The notes beneath the pieces were generated by a model. It saw only the letters and a list, made by a program, of their open reading frames with translations. It had not been told where the DNA came from and did not search any database. Shown here piece by piece: positions 1 to 6,440 of a stretch of DNA of 7,379 nt. Source of the DNA: Actinomycetota bacterium (GTDB taxonomy: Bacteria > Actinomycetota > Acidimicrobiia > Acidimicrobiales > Iamiaceae); the NCBI GenBank assembly GCA_018268545.1, contig JAFDWI010000033.1, positions 1 to 7,379 of the forward strand. The letters are read 5' to 3'. The translations under genes were made by a program, and so were the position numbers. Within the stretch, counting starts at the first letter, position 1. The number at the start of each line of letters is the position of its first letter.

Positions 1-208
1 CGGAGCGTCCGTAGCCGTCGGGGTCACGGTGTGGATCGTCGCGCAGGCGTTCGTGAACATCGGGGCGGTCGTCGGGATCGTCCCGGTCACCGGGGTTCCG
101 TTGCCGTTCGTCTCCTACGGTGGGACGTCGATGGTCGTGACCCTCGGCGCGGTCGGGTTGCTCCTGAACATCGCCCGCCATCCGAAACCGGAGCGATCGC
201 GACAGTGA
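1..208 (+). CDS. ftsW: FtsW, septal peptidoglycan glycosyltransferase (C-terminal end only)
   Basis: This is the 3' end of an FtsW/RodA/SpoVE (SEDS) family gene; the 5' part lies left of the window. The first complete codon begins at base 2 and 68 residues are visible before the TGA at 206-208. FtsW is a multi-pass membrane protein that polymerises lipid II into septal glycan with its partner transpeptidase. The visible part has a hydrophobic stretch (about residues 9-31), the loop PFVSYGGTS at 35-43, which matches the family's conserved PF(I/V)SYGGSS signature, then a last hydrophobic helix (about 44-58) and a short basic cytoplasmic tail ending RHPKPERSRQ. The position just before murG fits FtsW rather than RodA, and the SYGG motif alone would not separate them. 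The stop overlaps the murG start as GTGA, so the two are probably translationally coupled. Confidence 0.9.
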   Translation, partial: GASVAVGVTVWIVAQAFVNIGAVVGIVPVTGVPLPFVSYGGTSMVVTLGAVGLLLNIARHPKPERSRQ

Positions 209-1347
209 GCGGTGTCGAAACGCCGGCGAAGGTGCTCGTTGCCGGTGGGGGGACGGCCGGTCACCTGATCCCTGGGCTCGCGGTCGCGGCGGCGCTCGTC
301 GACACAGGGCTGGATCAGCGCGACATCGTCTTCGCCGGTGGTGATCGCGGGGTCGAACGGGAGCTCGTCACCGCAGCGGGATACACTCTGTACGAGCTTC
401 CCGGGCGGGGCATCCAACGCCGACTCACCCTTGCGAACGTGCGCGCGATGATCTCGCTCGTGCGTGGCACGGTGATGGGGATCGGGCTCGTTCGGCGGCT
501 GCGCCCCCGTGTCGTCGTGGTCCTCGGCGGTTACGCGAGTTTCGGGTGTGGGGTCGGTGCCGCGTTGTGGCGCCGACCGCTGGTGTTGTGTGAGCAGAAT
601 GCGCGGGCCGGCGCGGTCAACCGGGCGCTCCGGTTCTTCGCCCGTCGGAGCGCGGTGAGCTTTCCCGGGACCGATCTGCCGCGGAGCGAGGTGACGGGCA
701 ATCCGTTGCGTGCCGAGATCGTGGCTGCAGCTCGACGGCGAGATGCGGATCCCGTCGGTTCCCGCGGTGATGCCCGGCGCGAGTTGGGGCTTGGCGATGA
801 TCGTGTCGTCGTGCTCGTGACGACCGGGTCGCTGGGATCGGCGCGGGTCAACGGTGCGATCCGAGGCCTCGTGGCTGCGTGGGCGGATCGATCCGACGTG
901 GCGGTTCGTCACGTCGTCGGACGACGTGACTTCGCGGCGTTCACGGCCGATCCACCGGCAACTGCTCCGGGTGGCCTCGACTATCAACTGATCGAGTACG
1001 AAGACCGGATGGAGACCGCGTTGGCGGCTGCCGATGTCGTGGTCGCACGATCCGGTGGTGGCGTCGCCGAGTTCGCGGCGCTCGGCGTGCCGGCGGTGCT
1101 GGTGCCCCTGCCGATCGCCCCGCGCGATCACCAACGGGCCAATGCCGCGCATCTGGTCGACGCGGGCGGGGCGGTCCTCGTCGACGACGACGAGTGCACT
1201 GCGGAGGTACTCGCCGCTGTGCTCGGTCCGATCGTGGACGACGCGCAACGGCGGGCGACGATGGCGGATGCGATGCGGGACGCGGCGCGACCCGACGCCG
1301 CGGAGGCCGCGGCCCGGTTGATCCTGGAGGTCGTCGATGGACATTGA
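205..1347 (+). CDS. murG: MurG, UDP-GlcNAc:undecaprenyl-PP-MurNAc-pentapeptide GlcNAc transferase
   Basis: MurG is the GT28-family enzyme that adds GlcNAc to lipid I to give lipid II on the inner face of the cytoplasmic membrane. The protein is 380 residues, slightly longer than the roughly 355-residue E. coli enzyme. The N-terminal Rossmann domain opens with the glycine-rich loop GGGTAGH (14-20). GGYAS is at 108-112 and EQNARAG starts at 130. The second domain has a glycine-rich loop TGSLGSARVN (207-216), which departs from the usual GGSxG(A/S)R pattern. The UDP-GlcNAc site is seen as RSGGGVAE (282-289) and HQRAN (309-313). The GTG at 205 was chosen because it overlaps the ftsW stop as GTGA and puts the first glycine loop about 14 residues in, as usual. 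The frame stays open upstream to base 31, but that part runs through ftsW in another frame. Confidence 0.96.
   Translation: MSGVETPAKVLVAGGGTAGHLIPGLAVAAALVDTGLDQRDIVFAGGDRGVERELVTAAGYTLYELPGRGIQRRLTLANVRAMISLVRGTVMGIGLVRRLRPRVVVVLGGYASFGCGVGAALWRRPLVLCEQNARAGAVNRALRFFARRSAVSFPGTDLPRSEVTGNPLRAEIVAAARRRDADPVGSRGDARRELGLGDDRVVVLVTTGSLGSARVNGAIRGLVAAWADRSDVAVRHVVGRRDFAAFTADPPATAPGGLDYQLIEYEDRMETALAAADVVVARSGGGVAEFAALGVPAVLVPLPIAPRDHQRANAAHLVDAGGAVLVDDDECTAEVLAAVLGPIVDDAQRRATMADAMRDAARPDAAEAAARLILEVVDGH
1326..1330 (+). promoter_or_regulatory. Ribosome binding site for murC
   Basis: GGAGG lies inside the end of murG, 6 bases before the ATG at 1337. It supports that ATG as the murC start although this makes the two genes overlap by 11 bases. 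Confidence 0.75.
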
Positions 1348-2788
1348 CCTGTCCGAACCTCGGCGCCTTCACGTGGTGGGTGTGGGTGGCACCGGGATGA
1401 ACGCCGTCGCCGCCGTGTTGATCGGGATGGGACACCACGTCACCGGCAGTGACATCAAGGAATCGGCAGCCGTCCAACGGGTCCGAGCGCTCGGGGCCGA
1501 GGTCCGGATCGGCCACGATCCCTCAGCGGTCCGGGGCGTCGATGCCGTGGTGACCTCGACCGCGGTCCCGGCGTCGAATCCCGAGATCCGAGCGGCGCGC
1601 GAGGCGGGGATCGCCGTTCTGCACCGCTCGAAGATCCTCGGCGCGCTGGCGCGGATGCACCAGAGCGTGGCGGTGGCCGGCACCCACGGCAAGACGACGA
1701 CCTCGTCGATGCTGACGCTGGCACTTCGAGCAGCCGGTCGTCGCCCGTCGTTCGTGATCGGTGGTGACGTGAACGAGATCGGGACCGGCGCCGGTTGGGG
1801 CGACGGTGAACTGTTCGTGGTCGAAGCCGACGAGTCCGACGGCACGTTCCTCGAGCTGGGTGCCGGCGCGGTCATCGTGACGAGCCTCGAGCCCGATCAT
1901 CTGGAGTACTACGGAAGTGATCCGCTTGCCGCCGACGCGGCACTCCACGATGCCTTCGCCCGGTTCCTCGCCGGGTCGTCGGGACCGCGGGTCGTTTGTG
2001 TGGACCAGCCCGCGGTCGCTGCGCTCGCGGCCGAGGTTCCGTGCACCACCTACGGGACGGCCGAAGGTGCCGACTATCGGATCTGCGACGTGGTCGAGGC
2101 GCGTTCGTCGATCGACTTCTCGATCCGGTGTCCGGACGGGACCACGGAGTCGATCGCGCTGCCGCTTCCGGGCCTCCACAACGCAGCGAACGCAACGGCC
2201 GCGTTCGCGATGTGCGGTGAACTCGGGGTTCCCCGGGAACCCGTCGTCGAGGCGCTGGGTCGTTTCGGCGGCGTGGCACGCCGTTACGAGTTCCGGGGGT
2301 CGATCGGCGGGATCACCTTCGTCGACGACTACGCGCACATTCCGGGGGAGCTGACCGCCGTGCTGTCGACAGCCGCCGCCGGTGGATACCGCCGGGTCGT
2401 CGCAACCTTCCAGCCGCATCGATACAGCCGCACGGCCACCCTGTGGTCTTCGTTCGCCGACGCGTTTGTGGACGCGGACGTGGTCGTGCTGACCGATGTG
2501 TACGCCGCCGGCGAGGCACCGCGCCCCGGTGTGTCCGGCGAGTTGCTCGTCCACGCGGTGCTCGACGCGCATCCGCGGACACGCGTGGTGTATCTACCTC
2601 GCCGTGACGCCCTCGTGGGGTTCCTGACATCCGAACTCCGTTCGGGCGACGTGTGCATGACCCTCGGTGCGGGCGATGTCACCACGGTCGGTGACGAGGT
2701 GATGTCGGTGCTCGCCGGGGTCCGCGATCGCAACGGTGCCGCAGGTGAGAATGGAGCCGTGCCTGTGCGTCCGGGGGATTCGTCGTGA
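1337..2788 (+). CDS. murC: MurC, UDP-N-acetylmuramate--L-alanine ligase
   Basis: MurC is the cytoplasmic ATP-dependent ligase that adds L-alanine to UDP-MurNAc, the first stem-peptide step. The protein is 483 residues, normal for the family. In order: an N-terminal UDP-binding domain with GVGGTGMN (15-22); a central ATPase domain with the P-loop GTHGKTTTS (115-123, Lys119), the acidic DESDG (165-169) and GLHNAANA (279-286, with the family HN pair at 281-282); and a C-terminal domain with DDYAH (330-334) and FQPHRYSRT (358-366), then GAGDV near the end. The segment after DDYAH reads IPGEL where most MurC proteins have HPTE. The ATG has a GGAGG 6 bases upstream. No murB follows: the stop overlaps the ftsQ start as GTGA, so UDP-MurNAc supply from MurB must be encoded elsewhere. 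Confidence 0.97.
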   Translation: MDIDLSEPRRLHVVGVGGTGMNAVAAVLIGMGHHVTGSDIKESAAVQRVRALGAEVRIGHDPSAVRGVDAVVTSTAVPASNPEIRAAREAGIAVLHRSKILGALARMHQSVAVAGTHGKTTTSSMLTLALRAAGRRPSFVIGGDVNEIGTGAGWGDGELFVVEADESDGTFLELGAGAVIVTSLEPDHLEYYGSDPLAADAALHDAFARFLAGSSGPRVVCVDQPAVAALAAEVPCTTYGTAEGADYRICDVVEARSSIDFSIRCPDGTTESIALPLPGLHNAANATAAFAMCGELGVPREPVVEALGRFGGVARRYEFRGSIGGITFVDDYAHIPGELTAVLSTAAAGGYRRVVATFQPHRYSRTATLWSSFADAFVDADVVVLTDVYAAGEAPRPGVSGELLVHAVLDAHPRTRVVYLPRRDALVGFLTSELRSGDVCMTLGAGDVTTVGDEVMSVLAGVRDRNGAAGENGAVPVRPGDSS

Positions 2789-3576
2789 CCTCGACGACGC
2801 GTTCGCCCGACGGCCGTGTGGTCGTCCCGGAGCGGCTGCGGCGGCGCCGGATCGAGATCCAGCGTGGTCGGGGCCGACGTCGCCTGCGGCGGCTGGTCGC
2901 GTTCGGTGGGCTCGCGCTGGTCGCGGGACTCGCCTGGGCGGCGTTGCAGTCGCCGTTGTTCGCCGTTCGCCACGTCGAGGTGCATGGTTCCGCGCACGTG
3001 GACGCACGCCAGGTGGCGGCCGCCGGTATCGCCCCGGGCGTCGCGATGATCGACGTCGTGCCGGGTCGGGCGTCGCACCGGATCGAATCGTTGCCGTGGG
3101 TCGCCCATGCGACGGTGAAGCGGGAGTGGCCGGGTCGGGTTCTCGTCGAGATCGTCGATCGCGAACCGGTCGCCCAGGTCGCGGCCGGTTCCCGGTTCGC
3201 GACGGTCGACGACACCGGCCGGGTCCTGGAGACCGGTGTCGCTCGGATGGCGACACTCCCGCTCCTCGCGAACCGGTCCGCGGCCGCTCCCGGTCTACGG
3301 ATCGCGTCGGCCGGGCCGTTGTTGGACACGGCAGCCGCGTTACCCGATCGTTACCGCGGCAAGGTCGCCTCGGTCGGGTTCACCCGTGACGGGTCGGTCG
3401 CGCTGCAACTCGACGACGATGCCGTCGTGACGGTCGGTCAGGTGGGCGATTTCGGTGCGAAGTTCGCGTCGCTCGATGCCGTGCTCGCGCATGTCGGAAC
3501 CCTGCACGGCGGGTGCACGCTCGATGTTTCCGTTCCCACAGCCCCGACCTTGACCCCGGAGTATGGTTGTGCCTAG
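2785..3576 (+). CDS. ftsQ: FtsQ/DivIB-type division protein
   Basis: FtsQ is a bitopic membrane protein of the divisome that binds FtsB and FtsL and links the ring to septal wall synthesis. The protein is 263 residues. It has a very basic cytoplasmic tail (1-36, Arg-rich from 18 to 36), one membrane helix (about 37-55), then an extracytoplasmic POTRA domain starting at FAVRHVEVHGSAHVD (59-73) and running to about 130, with the typical LPWV...VKREWPGRVLVEIVDREPVA block at 103-130 given here in part. The FtsQ beta domain follows to about 251, ending in the VPTAPTLTPEYGCA tail. The only two cysteines, 244 and 262, are both outside the membrane. The GTG at 2785 overlaps the murC stop by 4 bases, so translation is probably coupled. 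Sequence conservation in this family is low, and the call rests on topology, POTRA pattern and position before ftsZ. Confidence 0.93.
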   Translation: MTSTTRSPDGRVVVPERLRRRRIEIQRGRGRRRLRRLVAFGGLALVAGLAWAALQSPLFAVRHVEVHGSAHVDARQVAAAGIAPGVAMIDVVPGRASHRIESLPWVAHATVKREWPGRVLVEIVDREPVAQVAAGSRFATVDDTGRVLETGVARMATLPLLANRSAAAPGLRIASAGPLLDTAAALPDRYRGKVASVGFTRDGSVALQLDDDAVVTVGQVGDFGAKFASLDAVLAHVGTLHGGCTLDVSVPTAPTLTPEYGCA

Positions 3577-3579
3577 CGT
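3550..3579 (+). promoter_or_regulatory. Candidate ftsZ promoter at the end of ftsQ
   Basis: TTGACC (3550-3555, five of six matches to TTGACA) is followed after 18 bases by TAGCGT (3574-3579, TANNNT type). A second -10-like box, TATGGT (3562-3567, preceded by G), lies within the same stretch but has no good -35. Either would start transcription close to the ftsQ stop and give ftsZ a leader of roughly 130-145 bases. Actinobacterial ftsZ genes commonly have their own promoters in this place, but the match here is by eye only. Confidence 0.35.
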
Positions 3580-3639
3580 CCGCCCGGCTCGGTGCACCTT
3601 CGCGGGTTCACGACCGACCATCGAGGATCCGTTCCCGTG

Positions 3640-3673
3640 CTCGCAACATCCGGTTCCACCGGGGTGTTGCGAG
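3640..3673 (+). repeat. Inverted repeat / hairpin in the ftsZ leader
   Basis: The arms CTCGCAACA (3640-3648) and TGTTGCGAG (3665-3673) are perfect 9-base reverse complements. Inside them CCGG (3650-3653) can pair with CCGG (3659-3662) around the 5-base loop TTCCA, with T3649 facing G3663/G3664 as a wobble plus bulge. The whole makes a long, stable stem in RNA. It ends 47 bases before the ftsZ ATG and 32 bases before its ribosome binding site. No T-run follows, so it is not a classical intrinsic terminator. It could be a leader structure, a processing or attenuation site, or a DNA operator with 9-base half-sites. The rest of the 144-base gap (3577-3720) holds no gene I can support. Confidence 0.75.
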
Positions 3674-3705
3674 TCGTTCCGCCCGCCTCGTCGGGCCCCC
3701 CACCT

Positions 3706-3710
3706 GGAGG
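3706..3710 (+). promoter_or_regulatory. Ribosome binding site for ftsZ
   Basis: GGAGG (followed by T) ends 10 bases before the ATG at 3721. It fixes that ATG as the start in preference to the in-frame GTG at 3592. Confidence 0.75.
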
Positions 3711-3720
3711 TACGTCAGAC

Positions 3721-4803
3721 ATGACCGGCAATCCGCAGAACTATCTCGCGGTGATCAAGGTCGTCGGAATCGGAGGCGGCGGCGTCAATGCCGTCAACCG
3801 CATGATCGACGCCGGCCTCAAAGGGGTCGAGTTCATCGCGGTCAACACCGATGCACAGTCGCTGTTGATGAGCGATGCCGACGTGAAACTCGACATCGGC
3901 CGGGACCTCACGCGCGGTCTGGGTGCCGGGAGTGATCCCGACGTCGGTCGCGAGGCGGCCGAGGCCAACGCCGAGGAGATCGCGGAGGTGTTGCGTGGCG
4001 CCGACATGGTGTTCATCACCGCCGGGAAGGGTGGGGGCACCGGCACCGGGGGTGCCCCGGTCGTCGCGGAGATCGCCAAGAACATGGGTGCGTTGACGAT
4101 CGGTGTCGTGACGCGTCCGTTCACCTTCGAGGGTCGACGCCGGGCCGTGCAGGCCGAGGCCGGCATCCAGCTGCTCAAGGAGAAGGTCGACACCCAGATC
4201 GTCATCCCGAACGATCGGTTGCTCTCGGTTTCCAACGACAAGACGTCGATGGTGAACGCGTTCAAGATGGCCGACGAGGTGCTGTTGCAAGGTGTGCAGG
4301 GGATCACCGACCTGATCACCACGCCGGGTCTGATCAACACCGACTTCGCCGACGTGAAGATGATCATGTCGAACGCGGGCTCCGCGCTCATGGGCATCGG
4401 GCACGCCACCGGCGAGAGCCGTGCGCTCAACGCGGCCCGCAATGCGATCTCGTCTCCGTTGCTCGAGGCGTCGATCGAGGGGGCCCGCGGGATCCTGTTG
4501 TCGATCTCGGGTGGTTCCGATCTGGGTCTGTTCGAGGTCAACGAGGCTGCCGAGGTCATCCACGGTGTGGCGCACCCCGATGCGAACATCATCTTCGGTG
4601 CCATCATCGACGACGAGTTGGCCGACGAGGTCCGTGTCACGGTCATCGCTGCCGGATTCGATCGGTGGGACGACGGTGAGGTTGCGACGGCTGCTCCCGA
4701 ACGCGCCGAGGTCGTGCAGGTCGACGACCTGTTCCCCGCATCGGTCGACGTCGGCGACGATGACGGCGACGACGACTTCGACGTCCCGTCCTTCCTCAAG
4801 TAG
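3721..4803 (+). CDS. ftsZ: FtsZ, tubulin-like division GTPase
   Basis: FtsZ polymerises at midcell in a GTP-dependent way and forms the ring that recruits the divisome. The protein is 360 residues, a little short for an actinobacterial FtsZ. The GTP-binding half shows GIGGGGVNAV (16-25), NTDAQ (42-46) and the tubulin signature GGGTGTG (104-110). The T7 synergy loop NTDFADVK (206-213) retains Asp208 and Asp211, which complete the GTPase site of the neighbouring subunit. The core ends near residue 316. A short linker follows, with an Asp-rich run (346-352), and the protein ends in the conserved tail FDVPSFLK (353-360), the docking peptide for SepF and other partners. The ATG was chosen from the GGAGG 10 bases upstream and the usual distance to the first glycine loop. 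No ftsA is adjacent, which fits SepF as the membrane tether. Confidence 0.99.
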   Translation: MTGNPQNYLAVIKVVGIGGGGVNAVNRMIDAGLKGVEFIAVNTDAQSLLMSDADVKLDIGRDLTRGLGAGSDPDVGREAAEANAEEIAEVLRGADMVFITAGKGGGTGTGGAPVVAEIAKNMGALTIGVVTRPFTFEGRRRAVQAEAGIQLLKEKVDTQIVIPNDRLLSVSNDKTSMVNAFKMADEVLLQGVQGITDLITTPGLINTDFADVKMIMSNAGSALMGIGHATGESRALNAARNAISSPLLEASIEGARGILLSISGGSDLGLFEVNEAAEVIHGVAHPDANIIFGAIIDDELADEVRVTVIAAGFDRWDDGEVATAAPERAEVVQVDDLFPASVDVGDDDGDDDFDVPSFLK

Positions 4804-4819
4804 CGCGGGGCGGGTCAGG

Positions 4820-5464
4820 TTGCAGCCGGTCGTCCGGTTCACCGACGCGACCGACGGGTCGTTCGCGCTCGGTGAGCCTGCGACGGCCCTCGATGCGCGC
4901 CGCCGCGCGGTCACCGACCATCCGGTCAGCTGGCTCTCCCAGGTCCACGGTTCCCAGGTCGTCGTCGTGGGAACCCCTGGCGAAGGTGCGGGGGTCGAGG
5001 CTGACGCCCTGGTCACCGCGGCCCCCGGGGCGGCCTTGTGTGTGATCACGGCGGATTGTGCGCCGGTGGTCCTGACCACGCGCGACGCGGTGGCGGCGGT
5101 CCATGCCGGTTGGCGCGGCCTGGCCGCCGGGGTGATCACGGCGACCGTCGCCGCGGTCACGGCGATCACCGATGCGCCGATCACGGCCTGGCTCGGTCCG
5201 TGCATCCGGGCACGTTGCTACGAGTTCGGTGCCGACGATCTGGCCGTGGTGAACCGTGCACTCGGCGTGGACGTCAGCGGTCGGACATCTTGGGGAGCGC
5301 CGGCGTTGGACGTGTCGGCTGCGGTGCGGGCATCGCTCGCGTCGTGTGGGGTCACCGATGTGGTCGACTCGGGGGTCTGCACCGCGTGCAGCCCCGTGCA
5401 CCATTCGCACCGTGCGCGTGCCGACGCCGGCCGCCAGGGGGCATTCGTGTGGTTGGAGCCGTGA
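4820..5464 (+). CDS. pgeF: PgeF/YfiH-family protein (peptidoglycan editing factor, multicopper-oxidase-like fold)
   Basis: This is a member of the DUF152/YfiH/YlmD family. Family members have been reported as purine nucleoside phosphorylase/adenosine deaminase-type enzymes, and E. coli PgeF as a factor preventing wrong amino acids in the peptidoglycan stem. The motifs are all present: SQVHGSQV (from 40), ITADCAPVV (76-84), VAAVHAGWRG (91-100), LGPCI with YEFG after it, and CTACSPVHHSHR near the C-terminus followed by AGRQ. The expected zinc-binding His43, Cys80 and His95 are in place. The length is 214 residues, slightly short for the family. No in-frame ATG or GTG lies between the ftsZ stop and the first conserved block, so TTG at 4820, 16 bases after ftsZ, is the likely start. 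It has only a weak purine-rich GGGGCGGG upstream. An in-frame ATG at 4760 would lie inside ftsZ and add unrelated residues. Confidence 0.92.
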   Translation: MQPVVRFTDATDGSFALGEPATALDARRRAVTDHPVSWLSQVHGSQVVVVGTPGEGAGVEADALVTAAPGAALCVITADCAPVVLTTRDAVAAVHAGWRGLAAGVITATVAAVTAITDAPITAWLGPCIRARCYEFGADDLAVVNRALGVDVSGRTSWGAPALDVSAAVRASLASCGVTDVVDSGVCTACSPVHHSHRARADAGRQGAFVWLEP

Positions 5465-5500
5465 CGGGCATGAAATTCATCCCGGTGAGGCTCCTGGATC

Positions 5501-5528
5501 GTGAACGGCGGTCCGGGGACGGTAGATT
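5501..5528 (+). promoter_or_regulatory. Candidate sepF promoter
   Basis: TAGATT (5523-5528, four of six to TATAAT, preceded by G) has a weak GTGAAC (5501-5506) 16 bases upstream. A start about 7 bases downstream would give a leader of some 11 bases that still contains the sepF ribosome binding site. It lies in the 81-base gap after pgeF, which otherwise holds no supported gene. The match is by eye. Confidence 0.3.
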
Positions 5529-5534
5529 CTCTGC

Positions 5535-5541
5535 GAGGAGG
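5535..5541 (+). promoter_or_regulatory. Ribosome binding site for sepF
   Basis: GAGGAGG (then T) ends 4 bases before the ATG at 5546. It is the strongest Shine-Dalgarno sequence in the window and selects this ATG over the in-frame ATG at 5501. Confidence 0.75.
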
Positions 5542-5545
5542 TCCG

Positions 5546-6145
5546 ATGGCGACACTGTGGCGTAAGACCATGTACCACCTCGGGCTCGCTCCCGAGGACG
5601 AATACGACGACTACGACGACCAGTTCGTCGACGAACCGATGGACCGGTCGGACCGACGTCCCGCCGGTGCGCCGCGTCGTCCGGTCGACGAGCGTCCGCC
5701 GCCACGTGCGCAGAGCCATCGCGGGACGGCCACCCACGGCGATACGCGGACCGAATCCTCCGCGATCGGCGCGGTGCGCCCGATCCGGACCGCCGAGGCA
5801 TCCGAGATCACCGCGGCGCCACTCCCGGAGCGACCGTCGCCCGTTGTCCGTCCGGTTCCGATTGCCGCCAACGCGAAGCCCCATGCGCTCACCCCGGTCT
5901 CCTTCGAGGACGCGCAGGAACTCGCGGACAAGTTCAAGGGCAACCAGCCCGTCATCATGAACCTGCAGAACGCGGATCGGGACCTCGCGCGTCGACTGAT
6001 CGATTTCGCGAGCGGGTTGTGTTACGGCGTCGGCGGGCAGATGGAGAAGGTCGCGAATTCCGTGTACCTGCTGACGCCCTCCAACGTCGAGGTGTCCGCC
6101 GAGGAACGTCGACGTATGCAGGAGCAGGACTTCTCCGGTCGTTGA
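5546..6145 (+). CDS. sepF: SepF, FtsZ membrane anchor
   Basis: SepF binds the FtsZ tail and fixes the ring to the membrane, and is the main anchor in actinobacteria that lack FtsA. The protein is 199 residues. The N-terminus MATLWRKTMYHLGLA is an amphipathic, membrane-targeting helix, followed by an acidic run with repeated Asp-Tyr (EDEYDDYDD, 17-25). A disordered linker rich in Arg, Pro and Ala spans about 26-112. The SepF domain starts near HALTPVSFEDAQE (113) and includes KGNQPVIMNLQNADRD, RRLIDFASGLCYG, the turn GVGGQMEKVANSVYLLTP and NVEVS. The start is set by GAGGAGG just upstream and by the membrane helix at residue 1. The linker is long but in the range seen for actinobacterial SepF. 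The usual upstream neighbour ylmE/yggS is absent. yggT follows after 2 bases. Confidence 0.96.
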   Translation: MATLWRKTMYHLGLAPEDEYDDYDDQFVDEPMDRSDRRPAGAPRRPVDERPPPRAQSHRGTATHGDTRTESSAIGAVRPIRTAEASEITAAPLPERPSPVVRPVPIAANAKPHALTPVSFEDAQELADKFKGNQPVIMNLQNADRDLARRLIDFASGLCYGVGGQMEKVANSVYLLTPSNVEVSAEERRRMQEQDFSGR

Positions 6146-6147
6146 CC

Positions 6148-6420
6148 GTGTTCGCCGCCGGTCCTCCGGGCCCGATCAACGTCGTCGTCGCGGATCTGTT
6201 GTCGCTGTATGCGTTGGCGTTGATCGCGATGATGGTCCTCAGCTGGTTCCCGCTCCGGCCGGACGGTCCGATCGCGAAGGTCCAACGGTTCCTGCTCCGG
6301 ATCACCGACCCCCTCGTGGTCCCGCTCCGCAATGCGATGCCGTCGATGGGGATGATCGATCCGTCGCCGTTGATCGTGTTGTTGGCCGTGTATTTCCTGC
6401 GTGGTCTGGTCCTCGGCTGA
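6148..6420 (+). CDS. yggT: YggT-family small membrane protein
   Basis: This is a 90-residue YggT-family integral membrane protein. The family has no firmly established biochemical role; the gene is repeatedly found next to sepF and has been linked to division and osmotic tolerance. There are two membrane helices, about 12-34 (VVVADLLSLYALALI onward to SWFP) and about 74-89. Between them is the family block ITDPLVVPLRNAMPSMG (52-68), then MIDPSPLIVLL (69-79). The single YggT unit fits the short form of the family. The start is uncertain: GTG at 6148 is 2 bases after the sepF stop, while TTG at 6142 overlaps that stop as TTGA and is a little nearer the AGGA around 6126. A small stem, CGGTC (6136-6140) with GACCG (6144-6148), covers both starts. 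Expression is probably coupled to sepF. Confidence 0.88.
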   Translation: MFAAGPPGPINVVVADLLSLYALALIAMMVLSWFPLRPDGPIAKVQRFLLRITDPLVVPLRNAMPSMGMIDPSPLIVLLAVYFLRGLVLG

Positions 6421-6440
6421 GGACCGCGGGCTTCGGGAAG

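Noticed and set aside
193..200. GCGATCGC, the sequence of the cyanobacterial HIP1 repeat
   Set aside because: It is one copy at the end of ftsW in a genome rich in CGATCG words; nothing else suggests cyanobacteria.
31..204. Upstream extension of murG to a GTG at 31
   Set aside because: The extra part lies in a different frame within ftsW and has no family similarity; GTG 205 with the GTGA overlap places the glycine loop normally.
3640..3673. Reading the hairpin as a normal intrinsic terminator
   Set aside because: No T-run follows and it sits upstream of ftsZ inside the likely leader, so I list it as a repeat and not as a terminator.
3592..3720. Upstream extension of ftsZ to a GTG at 3592
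   Set aside because: It would add 43 residues not typical of FtsZ, translate through the hairpin, and ignore the GGAGG placed before ATG 3721.
5042..5143. Repeated 12-mer GTGATCACGGCG at 5042 and 5132 in pgeF
   Set aside because: Both copies encode Val-Ile-Thr-Ala in separate conserved parts of the protein and use the preferred codons, so chance is enough.
3715..5205. A 496-codon open frame on the minus strand across ftsZ and pgeF
   Set aside because: It is antisense to two firmly identified genes, low in recognisable motifs and rich in Arg, Thr and Ala, as expected of a shadow frame in high-GC DNA.
5461..5565. A 34-residue frame starting GTG at the pgeF stop (GTGA overlap) and ending inside sepF
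   Set aside because: The start looks like a coupled start, but the peptide matches nothing I recognise, is Arg-rich, and overlaps the sepF ribosome binding site and start. It shows no likeness to YggS.
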